Part shown: in pieces, positions 50,779-60,859 of the stretch
How the letters are laid out: every line of letters begins with the position of its first letter
How positions within the stretch are numbered: position 1 is the first letter of the stretch
Assembly: GCA_946894095.1 (NCBI GenBank)
Contig: OX335644.1
Span: 26,641,595 to 26,705,594, forward strand
Reading direction: 5' to 3'
DNA from: Incurvaria masculella
Taxonomy: Eukaryota; Arthropoda; Insecta; Lepidoptera; Incurvariidae
DNA length: 64,000 nt
Position numbers and translations under genes: made by a program
The notes under the pieces: generated by a model
What the model was told of the DNA's origin: nothing
What the model saw: only the letters and a program-made list of their open reading frames with translations
Databases searched by the model: none

Positions 50779-52063
50779 ATAGGTCGGGGAAAAAGTCTTT
50801 TCGCATTATAGTATGTATGAACTTGTAATAAAATCTCTTTGGCTATACTATTTGTATCTGGCTGGTTTTGGTATCATTGAAAGTTTAAATTTTAAAGAAC
50901 ATAATTCCAAATTCAAATTAGGAAAATGTGTGATTCTCATTTGTTTTTCGTACTGTCAAAATGAGTGAATCTAATGAAGAAATTCGATACATTTTAAAAT
51001 TTTACTACAAAAAAGGTAAAAATGCAACGCAAGCCGCGAAAAAAAATTGCGATGTTTATGGACCTAGTGCAGTGTCTGTGAGAGTAGCACAAATTTGGTT
51101 TAAGCGTTTTCAATCCGGAAATTTTGATGTCAAAGATGCACGTCGCTCTGGTCGCCCTATTACGGATAAAATGGATGCCATTTTTGAAAAAGTGGAGCAA
51201 GATCGGCATATCAGTAGTTACGACGTAGCTGAAGAACTAGGAATTGACCACAAAACAGTTTTGGCGCATTTGAAAAAAACTGGGTACACAAAAAAGCTCG
51301 ATATTTGGGTACCTCACGAGCTCACTGAAAGAAACACAATGAACCGTGTACTCATTTGTGATTCTTTATTACGACGTAATGAAACCGAACCATTTTTGAA
51401 GAAGCTGATAACTGGTGATGAAAAGTGGATCACGTACGACAAGAACGTGCGAAAAAGGTCGTGGTCAAAGGCCGGTCAAGCTTCACAGACTGTGGCGAAA
51501 CCCGGGTTAACTCGCAACAAGGTGATGCTGTGTGTGTGGTGGGATTGGAAGGGCATTATTCATTATGAGCTGTTACCACCAGGCAGGACCATCGATTCTG
51601 AACTCTACTGCGAACAACTGATGAGATTAAAGCAAGAAGTTGAGAGAAAGCGGCCGGAATTAATCAACAGAAGGGGTGTGGTTTTTCATCATGATAACGC
51701 TAGACCTCACACATCTTTAGCCACTCAGCAAAAACTAAGAGAGTTTGGCTGGGAGGTGTTAATGCATCCGCCGTATAGTCCTGACCTTGCACCTTCAGAT
51801 TTCCACCTGTTTAGGTCTCTTCAGAATTCTTTAGGCAGTGTCAGGTTAACATCACGAGAGGACTGCCAAAACCACTTGTCGCGGTATATTGATCAGAAGT
51901 CCCAATATTTCTATAGCAATGGGATCATGTCCCTACCTACAAGATGGCAAAAAGTTATCGAACAAAATGGTACCTACATACTTTAGTTAAATGTAAATAA
52001 ACCATATTAAAAAATGTTTTAAATTTTCTTAAAAAATGCGAAGAAACTTTTTCCCCAACCTAA
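50779..52063 (+). mobile_element. Complete mariner transposon
   Basis: TA target duplications (50777-50778 and 52064-52065) flank inverted ends ATAGGTCGGGGAAAAAGTC and TTAGGTTGGGGAAAAAGTT (right end as reverse complement). Length 1285 bp, normal for mariner, with one uninterrupted transposase ORF. Confidence 0.93.
50961..51986 (+). CDS. Mariner transposase (DD34D), intact
   Basis: 341 residues, the usual family length. Residues 1-110 form the paired helix-turn-helix end-binding region. The WVPHEL linker motif is at 116-121. The catalytic triad is D153 (TGDEKW), D245 (HHDNARPH) and D280 (YSPDLAPSD), with exactly 34 residues between the last two. This enzyme cuts and pastes the element at TA sites. 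All signature residues are present and there are no stops, so the copy could be active. The ATG at 50961 is the first in frame and about 180 bp inside the left end, as expected. Confidence 0.95.
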   Translation: MSESNEEIRYILKFYYKKGKNATQAAKKNCDVYGPSAVSVRVAQIWFKRFQSGNFDVKDARRSGRPITDKMDAIFEKVEQDRHISSYDVAEELGIDHKTVLAHLKKTGYTKKLDIWVPHELTERNTMNRVLICDSLLRRNETEPFLKKLITGDEKWITYDKNVRKRSWSKAGQASQTVAKPGLTRNKVMLCVWWDWKGIIHYELLPPGRTIDSELYCEQLMRLKQEVERKRPELINRRGVVFHHDNARPHTSLATQQKLREFGWEVLMHPPYSPDLAPSDFHLFRSLQNSLGSVRLTSREDCQNHLSRYIDQKSQYFYSNGIMSLPTRWQKVIEQNGTYIL

Positions 52064-52173
52064 TATTTTATGAAACTTCCATCACTATGGCGGTGGGGCA
52101 TCTACTTACGCCAGTAAGTAATTATTAATCATTGGTTTTGAAGTTTTGTCACAATTTTATAGCGTGCGAGCGA

Positions 52174-52365
52174 TCACAGCCCGTGTCGGTCGATGAACGC
52201 GCGCACGGCGGCGGCGAGGCGGGCGCGTGCGGCGCCGCCGGCGAACGCGTGGTCGCACACCGCGAGCGCGAGGCGCGCGAGCTGCGCGCGCGACACGCCG
52301 AACGTCTCCGCGCACACCGCGTACTCGTGCGCGAGCGACGTCGCGAACACGCCCGCGTCGTCCGT
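52174..52365 (-). CDS. ADAL: ADAL last exon
   Basis: Acceptor ctcggcag, phase 0, 63 codons and TGA at 52176-52174. It encodes [40 protein letters not shown] and a tail ending FIDRHGL. TDD carries catalytic aspartates. Extremely GC-rich, which makes long spurious frames on the plus strand. Confidence 0.92.
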   Translation of the reverse strand, partial: TDDAGVFATSLAHEYAVCAETFGVSRAQLARLALAVCDHAFAGGAARARLAAAVRAFIDRHGL

Positions 52366-55300
52366 CTGCCGAGATGGCGCGCTTTGAGCATTTTATGTAT
52401 TTAATAAGTGGGTCATTCCATTATCGCGGGTGCAACATTTAGACGCCTGTTTTCATTTAGCATAATTAAATTAAAAACATTTTTAATTAAATTAGTCTTT
52501 AAAAGACTACATTTTAACATGTTTACTTTATATTAACTAAGAAAAATTTTAAAATGATATTTTAAAAGCCAGGAGAAATGTTCAAATTGCCATAGCGGGT
52601 GCAACAGATTTGGCCCAACCTTTCCAGATCACAAACAAAAAACACATAAATCTGTTAATTCTAATACATTTAATATGTTATGTCTTAATATTTTGAAATG
52701 TATTAAAGTAACAAAGAACATAAAATAAAAACTCTAAAGAAAACAAAAATAAACAATGAAGTAATATTATTTTTAATAATAGCGGGTGCAACACCAAATT
52801 ATCGCGGGTGCAACCAGTCTAATTCAAGTGAACATAAACATCAATTTTACTTATAAAGGAACAAAATAAGAGATCAAACTATACTTATTATTAACAATTA
52901 TGCTTTTGTTGTCGCTTATATTAATGATTTATTTTGAAATACATTAATAATTGCCGAAAATTCTATGAACATATTATTTCCAAAGGCTTTATCTTTGGCG
53001 CTTCCAATTTTGCGATAATATCATCAAATTGCACGTCTTGTATGTCATTAACGATTTCTGTGCTAATGTGCTAATGTGCATGTTATCCCTATTATAAAAA
53101 TCACAAATCAGTTTTTTCCCTCCATCAGTTAGCTTTCGCAGCGCTGCCTTAGGGGCGTCATTTTTGTCAAATGCAGCAATGTTGAATTCAGAAGCTAACT
53201 TCCACTGCTTTGGTAGGACTGGCTGGTAGATTACGTTTTATTTTTGCCAAAGCCTTGCCTAGTGTGCGAGGACTGCTGTATCTAGCAGATGTTTGTTTAA
53301 ATTGTTCTTCCTTACGTCGCTTTCTAGTTGCCTGCATTCTTTCTTTGGATCTGATTCTAGCCAATATTTTTCATTACATTACTTCTCTCCGTTTGAAATT
53401 ACGAGCCCTTTCACTTTGGAGGTGTTCAGCATGAAGCTCAGGTTTTTCTTTTAATTTCCGCCTATATTTCTGCAAAGCAGTCTTCCTATGTTACTCTGTT
53501 GTCATTTTAACCAATATTTCTTTAAAAAAATAAGGAATATACTATAGACACACATATTCAATAAATATCATCAATCGTCTTCAGCATATATTATTAGTCA
53601 AGGTATATCATAACAACGAAATGTAAAAGTAATCACACAAAAAGGTGACGTGAAAAAAAGTTGCACCCGCGATCTCACGTCGAGATCGCGGGTGCAACCA
53701 ATTTAAGTTATTGTTTATTTTAACCTAATAATCATTATACTCTTAAAAACAAATAATTTAAGTATTGTTTTTATTTCTTCTTACTTTTGCAAAGTTTCAG
53801 AACGTTAGCTCTTCATTTCTGTTAAAAAAGTAAACTTTTATATCTTTTGCATTGCGGGTGCAACAAGTTAACAGTGTATTCTAGCAGTCAGTAATTCTTA
53901 ATAAATAGTAACAAATACTTAAATTTTTTGGAACACGAAGATAAATGAATATTTCCACTTGACGTTTAGCTGATAAAACATAACCTCAAGTTGTCAACAA
54001 CCACTGTTTCGCGCCAGTTGTGCTAGTTATGATTTTACAGTTTATACCAATTCTTCGGAAGGTAATATTTCAACAGCGCCAAAAAAGAAGATATGGTAGA
54101 AAATCAAATAAAAATACATTGATTATTATATTTAGACTTTCTTGTTTGCACTAATAACAAAAAAAACAACTAATAGCGTGATTGAAAAATTCATTTCGGA
54201 AATCATCTATAGCGGAATCGCCCAAGTACGACATTTATCGTTACCTCATTAAGGTGGCCCTTCCCGACTGAGCTAACTCATTCGAGGGCGCAGCACAAAA
54301 TCGTGCTATTGCGCTCTGGGACCATCTCTGTTTCAAAGAAAAAGATACACACAAAGCAGACAATGCGCTTATTGTTTGATTTGGTAAGATTTACGAACAT
54401 TTATATTAATCATATTTTAATCACAAAACGACTCATAGCTAAAAGTAAATCACGACCTCTGTAGTCAAGAATCAAACAAAAACCAAATTAATTTTATATC
54501 TTCATGAAACAAGACCAGACTTAGTCTAACGACGACTAATCTTATTAAGATGTTTTTGTTTTATCGTTGAGTAATCCACGTACAAAATTAGTACATTAAA
54601 CGCGCGAAAAATCCGAACTTTCGGACCTTACAACTGCCTAATGGTCATAAGACATCAAGTTCGAGCAAATAAAGCTGTTTTAAAAATAATTTTGGATCTT
54701 TGACAAGAAATATGCGCATGCTCTTTCTAAGTTCGTGTGGGGAGTTGAGCGGGAAGGCCCACCTTAATTTGAGGTTTGTTCTTTAGTTTACGACAGACAT
54801 GTTTTGCCGTCAACACCAGAGGCGAGAAACATTTCAGCCCAGTATGGCATTGCGCACCAGGAAACTGTAAGCTTAAGGTGGCCCAACCCGCTCATCTCCC
54901 CATACAAAAGGGGAAAAAAGATCACGCCCATATTTCTTGTCAAAGATCCAAAATTTTGCTCAAAATAGCTTTATTTGATCGAACTAGATATCTGATGACT
55001 GTTGGCATTGTAAGATTTTGTTTGGTTTCTAAGTTATAAGGTCCGAAAGTTCGAATTTTTCGCGCGTTATAGACAATAACTTTGGAGGTAGATTACGCAA
55101 TGGTAAAGCAAGAACATCGTAAAAGGATTAGTCATCAGACATAGCTTATTTAATCAAGATTTATGATTTATTTGGTTTTTGTTATATTTTTGACTACAGC
55201 GGTCGTGGTTTACTTTTAGCTATAATTCGTTTTGAAATTAAAATTTTCGTAAATCTTATGAAATCATACACTATGCACATTGTCTTTTTTGTGGACAGGT

Positions 55301-58287
55301 TGCATCTTCCTCATCACAGAGCCTGTCTTATTCTTTGAAACAGAGAAGGTCCCAGAGCGCAACAGCACGGTTTTGTACCGTGCCCGCGAATGAGTTAGGC
55401 CCGCCGGGTTGGGCCACCTTAATGAATATTAATTGAAAGAAAGAAAATTCGTTTATTCGTCTCTTTTTTTTGCAACTATGTACTTAACATAGTAATGATA
55501 AAAAATTAAAAACCAGTAGACAAAATAGACCCATTGCAGCATATGCAATTAGATAATATGTCTGGCGCTGATATTATGGTGGGCCCGGATTAAGCCCAGT
55601 CTTACTGTAGGCGCGCCGAATGGCACACCTTCCTTTTCGATCTGAGATGTAATCAATAAAAAAACAATGATTGATCCAACGTTACTCACACAGAGCGCGA
55701 TGGGATGTCCCGCCTCATACAACTTCCGGAAGGGGTGATCATCGTAAGACGCCACCGATCTCGTCTTCACGTTGCTCGTAAGGCACAGTTCTGCAACCAC
55801 ACAAGGCGTACACAGACATAGCGAGGGGAAGGTGAGAGCCAGGACCTCACAAAAAAGGTTGCCAGCCGGCCAGATACTTCTACATACAATATATACAATA
55901 GATAAAGGATCCAGAGGATCGGTTGGTTCTTATTTTGGAATGTCGACAGTGAATGGGTGGATTTCCTGCCTGTTCCGCATTGAGCGATGGCAGAAAGGGG
56001 ATGGAGGGCAGCTACGACGAACATTCTCCATGGTAGAGATGATATAATACATATGGAGACCATGCATCCCTTAATTCCATCCCTTTCTCAGCCTCGGTAG
56101 CCAAGTGGCGCGACACCTTGCGGTTCGATAAGCTTGCTGAAGCACCTCTGAGCACGGTTGGGTTCTGGATGGGTGACCATTTTCAACCGTTGAAGCTGGC
56201 CGTGGTTCGGATTCCACGTTAAACTGTAGGTCCCCTTCCTTACTTACAAGGTGGTAGGGTTAATCCCGCCCGGGTTGGTACCATTGCATTGATGGTCGAA
56301 GCGGCAATGAAAAATTGACCGTGTTTTCCAGGCCCTGGCATGGCGCCTAGTTCCCATGTGGTGTGTTAAACTAATATCTGACGATCAGTTTGGAATTAGA
56401 CATCCATGTCCAGTTACATAACAAAAAATTAAAAAGTTCTCTGTTCCGCGTCTAGTTCCGCGTCAAGCGACGTACCGACTGGTATCCGAGATGCTAGCAG
56501 CGCCTCCCACGGCACGAACAGCGCGTGCCCGATGCGGTCCGGAGCGAACGCGAGCATCTCGAGTGCCTCTCGCTCATCCTCCACCTCGCCGCAGTGCAGG
56601 CTGATCTGAAGAGTGATACCGATCGCTACAGCGAGGATAATTACACCCATATCCCGATTAGTTGAGTCATTCAAAAACAAGTGAATGGGTATGCCATATT
56701 AAGAACGGCCCGTAAGCTATGCTCCCCATACAAACGTAGTTTACTAATCATTTGGAAACCGCTATTCCAATTAAATTGATATTTAATATCTAATATCAGG
56801 TAACAAATATCTGTGTCTGCACGCTTTTGTTTTTTAAAAAATCCAAACGGAATGAAATAAATGCAAAAAGTAAATCCTCATAAGAATTTTGTTTTCTCTG
56901 TGGTTTGACCCAGAATACATTTACCGAAAAAACAAAGGCATGCAGACACAGATATTTGTAGCCTAATATTAGATACCAAATATCAAATAAGTTGGAAAAG
57001 TGGTTTTCAAATTATTAGTAAACTACGTTTGTATGGGAGGCGAAATTTTCTGATGCTTAAGGGCCGACCTTAAGGTGCTATGTGAAAACTCTCCTCTACT
57101 TCTCAGAGTACAGAAATATAAGAATGGCATGAGGCTAATGATAAAATATGACAAATCCGAGTGCAGTGTGCTGCCTGTGGATGATAAATAAACAATAAAC
57201 AATATTTATTGTGTATTACAATAAACATTGTTTATTGTATTCCTAAAAAATAATAAAATAGTTAAATTAAACAAGAAAGCATGAAACAATAAAATATACA
57301 AAAACCGGTCAAGTGCGAGTCGGACTCGCACACGAAGGGTTCCGTACCGAGATTTAACACAAATCACGTTTCTTGTATGGGGGCCCCCTTAATATTTATA
57401 TTTTTTAAATTTTACCTACTTGTTGTTATAACGCCAAAATAAATACACACTCTGTCAAAATTTTAGCTGCCTATTACGGTTCATGAGATACAGCCCTGTG
57501 ACAGACGGACGGATGGACAGACAGCGGATGCTTGGTAATAGGGTTCCCATTGGCACCCTTTGGGTACGGAACCCAAAAACAATGCTTAGACACCACGAGT
57601 GAATTTGCAGGTCACTGCAGTAGCTAATGATGGAAACAATAGTTTCACAGCTAAACGTGCAAATCGTTCACAAATTCTTTGCAGCGCTTTTTCATTAACA
57701 GTTGCATACGGCATGAATTGTTTATTTTCGAGAATACTTAACAAATTGGTGTTTCTACCTTTGTTTTTATTCTATAGCTGCTACTATACTTGCTAGCTAT
57801 AATTGCTGCTACTTGCTTGCTATATTACTATGCTTGGGTACTATACTTACCACTGCTATACTTACTATTGATGTTACAACTAATTACTTAGTCCTATGTT
57901 TGTAAGCAGTGGCTAACACTAAATTTAACATTTATAAACTCATAATTAATTTAAGTTAGATTGGATTGATATGATCATGATAAATGAATTATTTTAGGTA
58001 AGCCAGCGTTTCCTCACTTTTTTGGATTGATTGATTCGGTCTTTTTTTCATCGTCTCCAAGAATCCTCACCTTCAGTCCGGCGTTCCTGGCCCTCGTGAA
58101 CGCCGGCACGAAGTCGCCGAATCTCCCGCAGGTCGGGTCCCCGCTCAGGTCGAGTCCCACGACGATGTCCGGGTACCTCGCGTGGTACTCTATGGCCAGG
58201 TCCGTCACCTCGTCCACCACGGCGGGCGTCCACCGACGGTCTACGGACACGATATATTTGACATCTATGCCGCTCTCTGGGTTCTCT
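52174..58287 (-). CDS. ADAL: Adenosine deaminase-like protein (ADAL/MAPDA), 3' four exons
   Basis: Exons on the minus strand are 58287-58071, 56605-56476, 55790-55690 and 52365-52174; phases agree throughout and the last ends in TGA. The encoded part holds HCGE, DRIGHA, a LCLTSNVKT segment and [11 protein letters not shown]. In adenosine deaminases these supply the zinc-binding His, the proton-donor Glu, the catalytic His and the Asp pair. [10 protein letters not shown] with the short carboxy end is typical of ADAL, which deaminates N6-methyl-AMP and related nucleotides in the cytosol. The amino end with the HxH zinc motif is missing and must lie past 64000, or in a sequence I did not recognise. 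Convergent with half pint; the last intron (3.3 kb) is full of mobile elements. Confidence 0.9.
52410..53880 (-). mobile_element. Decayed DNA element with GCGGGTGCAAC motifs (ADAL last intron)
   Basis: It starts GGGTCATTCCATTATCGCGG; the first nine bases match the ends of the 34813-37209 element. GCGGGTGCAAC occurs at about 52424, 52598, 52785, 52804, 53687 and 53854, and inverted at 53660. The latter pair makes a 17-bp perfect hairpin (GTTGCACCCGCGATCTC / GAGATCGCGGGTGCAAC). A broken minus-strand coding region (about 53510-53010) reads [39 protein letters not shown] and [20 protein letters not shown], a basic protein type of arthropod elements. The right terminus was not found. Confidence 0.6.
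54249..54767. repeat. TTAA-flanked MITE family A, copy 5 (divergent)
   Basis: TTAAGGTGGCCCTTCCCGAC ... GGCCCACCTTAA. More indels and substitutions than the other copies, so probably older. Confidence 0.8.
54873..55422. repeat. TTAA-flanked MITE family A, copy 6
   Basis: TTAAGGTGGCCCAACCCGCT ... GGGCCACCTTAA, 550 bp. Confidence 0.88.
55690..55790 (-). CDS. ADAL: ADAL exon (LCLTSNVKT)
   Basis: Acceptor tggttgcag, donor CTCTGT|gtgagt; 101 nt, phase 1 to 0. It encodes [20 protein letters not shown] then [13 protein letters not shown] and joins in frame to TDDAGVF. Confidence 0.93.
56090..56415 (+). repeat. 5S rRNA-headed SINE, copy 3
   Basis: Best preserved of the type. The head is GCCTCGGTAGCCAAGTGGCG, GATAAGCTTGCTGAAGCACC, TCTGGATGGGTGACCA. 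The body is CCACGTTAAACTGTAGGTCC, GGGTTAATCCCGCCCGGG, GGTCGAAGCGGCAATGAAAA, tail GACATCCATGTCCAGTTACA. Confidence 0.75.
56476..56605 (-). CDS. ADAL: ADAL exon (HCGE, DRIGHA)
   Basis: Acceptor tcttcag, donor CAGTCG|gtacgt; 130 nt, phase 0 to 1. It encodes [40 protein letters not shown] then IPV. HCGE holds a zinc ligand and the catalytic glutamate; DRIGH supplies a catalytic histidine. Confidence 0.93.
56699..57073. repeat. TTAA-flanked MITE family B, copy 2
   Basis: TTAAGAACGGCCCGTAAGCT ... GGGCCGACCTTAA, 375 bp, near-identical to copy 1. Confidence 0.87.
57130..57195 (+). repeat. Repeat G 3' fragment
   Basis: AATATGACAAATCCGAGTGC then GTGGATGATAAATAAACAA, as in 7690-7750. Confidence 0.65.
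57299..57578 (+). repeat. GGGTTCCG repeat, copy 2
   Basis: CCGGTCAAGTGCGAGTCGGA ... TTTGGGTACGGAACCC. Confidence 0.82.
58071..58287 (-). CDS. ADAL: ADAL exon, most 5' in the window
   Basis: Acceptor actttcag, donor CTGAAG|gtgagg; 217 nt, entering in phase 2, leaving in phase 0. It encodes [40 protein letters not shown] then [20 protein letters not shown] and [13 protein letters not shown] is the GxDLSGxP strand of adenosine deaminases. Confidence 0.93.
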
Positions 58288-58334
58288 CTGAAAGTAAACA
58301 TCTCATTGGGTTGAAAATTGGGAAAGAAAACTGC

Positions 58335-58735
58335 TTATTTATCACGACAGGTGGCGTCTAAGCGAGCTCACCTAAAACATCTGTCAAAGCTGTCAGATAC
58401 CATAGAAAATAAAACAGAATAGATTTGAAAATTTGATTCACTTAATCAATGCAATTGAAATTACTCAGTTTTCTCCCAGTATTTCCGAAAATAAATTGTG
58501 CTAATGAAAAGAGTCGTGGGAAATAAAATATCGCAAAAACATAACCTATAATATTTAGTTTTATACTTTGCGCTGACGAATGAGATTTAAATTTTCTTGA
58601 AACAAAAGCTCTTCTTTTCCTCCAAACCTTGTTCTAACTGCTCGTAAATCAAATTTGACAGAAATTTTGACGTTTTTATGGTGAGGTCGCTCATGCGACA
58701 TCTACAATAAGCTTTGAGTTTTCATCCCCATCGGA
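58335..58735. repeat. Repeat F, full copy, inverted relative to 29765-30180
   Basis: GACAGGTGGCGTCTAAGCGA ... TCAGATACCATAGAAAATAA ... GAGGTCGCTCATGCGACATC. Confidence 0.75.
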
Positions 58736-58799
58736 ACCGTGTTCCTTCTCGCGCGTTTGTTGGATAAGGAACTAGAAGGAAAAATTAATACGCTCCCTA

Positions 58800-58990
58800 G
58801 AAATGTTCTCAAATTCCAATGACACTTAAGAACACGTAATAACGTCACAGGACGATAATTATTGTAACGAACATGTCACAAATTCGTAAGCGAACCAACT
58901 ATAAATCAGTGCTTTTACTGCCCCCATACAAATTATTATATTACATTTAGATACACTAGCATCTGCAAGCTGATACGTGTACTTTAATGA
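58800..58990. repeat. Repeat D fragment with LINE tail
   Basis: CAAATTCCAATGACACTTAA, ATTCGTAAGCGAACCAACT, then ACTAGCATCTGCAAGCTGAT. Confidence 0.55.
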
Positions 58991-59261
58991 TTGAGTGCAC
59001 AATGTTTTTATTTAAGGTGGCCCAACCCGCTAAACTCCCCATACAAACGGGGAAAGAAGATCACGCCCATATTTCTTATCAGAGAACCAAAATTTTGCTC
59101 AAAAGAGCTTTATTTAATCGAACTAGATGTCTGATGACCGTTGGCATTGCATGATTGTGTTTGGTTTCTAAGTTATAAGGTCCGAAAGTTCGAATTTTTC
59201 GCGCATGTTATACAATAACTTTGGTGGTTTATTACGTAATGATAAAGTAAGAAAATCTTAA

Positions 59262-59934
59262 GGCTGTTCCGACCCATATAAAGTTGTTTGCACACATAAC
59301 GCAAAAAGTATTGCACTTTAAGCCACGAATTAATAATAAAAGTTTAATATAGTCATATTACTTGCAGCGAAAACAATTTCACAATTTCAGGATTATTGGT
59401 TTTGTTACAATTTATTTAAACACGATTTTTATTTAACAGCGCCATCTAACGGTGTAAAACTTGTAATCGGCAATTACAACCAAACCATTAAACCTGAAAT
59501 TGTGAATATGTTTTCGCTGCAACTACTATGGCTATATTTAATATTTTTGACGAATTCGTGCCTTTTGCGTTCTGTGTAGAAAAAACCGGCCAAGTGCGAG
59601 TCGGATTCGCACACGAAGGGATCCGTACAAGATTTAACAAAAAAAAATATTTTAACACATTTTTTGTATGGGGCCCCCCTTTAATTATTATTTTTTTTTT
59701 ATTTTACCTATTTGTTGTTATAGCGGCAAAATAAATACACACTCCGTGAAAATTTCAGCTTCCTACCTATTACGGTTCACGAGATACAGCCCTGTGACAG
59801 ACGGACGGACGGACGGACGGACGGACGGACGGACGGACGGACGGACGGACGGACAGCGGAGGCTTAGTAATAGGGTTCCGTTTTTACCCTTTGGGTACGG
59901 AACCCTAAAAAACGTTGTATGGGTCAGAACATCC
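59262..59934. repeat. TTAA-flanked foldback element C
   Basis: Ends GGCTGTTCCGACCCATA and TATGGGTCAGAACATCC are inverted repeats, flanked by TTAA on both sides (59258-59261, 59935-59938). The interior is a long palindrome (GCAGCGAAAACAATTTCACA / TGTGAATATGTTTTCGCTGC). A GGGTTCCG repeat sits inside. Confidence 0.82.
59581..59911 (+). repeat. GGGTTCCG repeat, copy 3, with expanded (ACGG)13
   Basis: CCGGCCAAGTGCGAGTCGGA ... TTTGGGTACGGAACCCTAAA. The central ACGG tract has 13 perfect units (59801-59852) where other copies have about three. Confidence 0.85.
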
Positions 59935-59965
59935 TTAAAAAGATTAGTCATCAGACATAGCTTAT

Positions 59966-60515
59966 TTAAGGTGGCCAAACCCGCTCATCTCCCCATACAA
60001 AAGGGGAAAGAAAATCACGCCTATACTTCTTGTCAGAGATCCAAAATTTTACTCAAAATAGCTTTATTTGATTGAACTAGATGTCTGATGACCATTGGCA
60101 TTGTAAAATTGTGTTTGGTTTCTAAGTTATAAGGTCCGAAAGTTCGCATTTTTCGCGCGTTTTATACAATAACTTTGGAGGTGGATTACGCAAAGATAAA
60201 GTAAGAACATCTTTAAGAGATTAGTCATCAGACATAGCCTTTTTAATCAAGATTTACATTCTATTTGGTTTTTATAAGATTTTTTACTACAGCGGTCGTG
60301 GTTTACTTTTAGCTATAAGTCGTTTTGAAATTAAAATTTTCGTAAATCTTACCAAATCATACACTAAGCACATTGTCTTTTTTGTGGACAGGTTGCATCT
60401 TCCTCATCACGGAGCCTGTCTTTTTCTTTGAAACAGAGAAGGTCCCAGAGCGCAACAGCACAGTTTTGTACCGTACCCGCGAATGAGTTAGTCCCGCCGA
60501 GTTGGGCCACCTTAA
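59966..60515. repeat. TTAA-flanked MITE family A, copy 8
   Basis: TTAAGGTGGCCAAACCCGCT ... GTTGGGCCACCTTAA, complete, inserted into copy 7. Confidence 0.88.
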
Positions 60516-60529
60516 CTGTTCGTAATACG

Positions 60530-60705
60530 AATCGTTTTTTTAAAATTATTTATTAATACTTCTGCCGTGATGTGTGAAAAAGACTTCCTAACCATATAGA
60601 GAAGTGAATTTGCTCTCTTTACAATTTCAATGATGTGTGGTTCCCACTTGAGATCTTGTGATATTGTCACTACAAGGATTTTTTGTGTTTGAATGAGTTT
60701 CGATC
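60530..60705 (-). mobile_element. LINE reverse-transcriptase fragment
   Basis: The minus strand reads ISQDLKWEPHIIEIVKRANS then LLYMVRKSFSHITAEVLINN, the LGVxISxDLKWxxHI ... Y-IRKSF segment after the RT palm in CR1/jockey-type LINEs. Confidence 0.65.
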
Positions 60706-60774
60706 TCCAATCCTGTCGTTCGATAGCCTCAACAAACAGAATTTAGTTCTTCTGTAGGTTGCACTGTACCATTC

Positions 60775-60850
60775 TTTTTTTTATGCAACCTGACATGGAT
60801 GGCTAATACCACACAACTACCGTTATGATATTAGCACTATACGACTACAT
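60775..60850 (-). repeat. SINE 3' fragment, antisense
   Basis: GCAACCTGACATGGATGGCT, AATACCACACAACTACCG, TTATGATATTAGC. Confidence 0.6.
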
Positions 60851-60859
60851 GCCCGAAAG

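Larger units (their letters stand above)
59012..59969. repeat. TTAA-flanked MITE family A, copy 7, interrupted
   Basis: The left part 59012-59261 runs from TTAAGGTGGCCCAACCCGCT. It is interrupted by element C (59262-59934), resumes at 59935 (AGATTAGTCATCAGACATAG), and is cut by copy 8 at TTAA 59966-59969. The remaining half is absent. Confidence 0.82.

Noticed and set aside
52193..52442. Arg/Ala-rich plus-strand open frames
   Set aside because: Shadows of the very GC-rich ADAL last exon on the other strand.
59801..59852. CRISPR-like or other array
   Set aside because: A simple (ACGG)n microsatellite without spacers, inside a known interspersed repeat.
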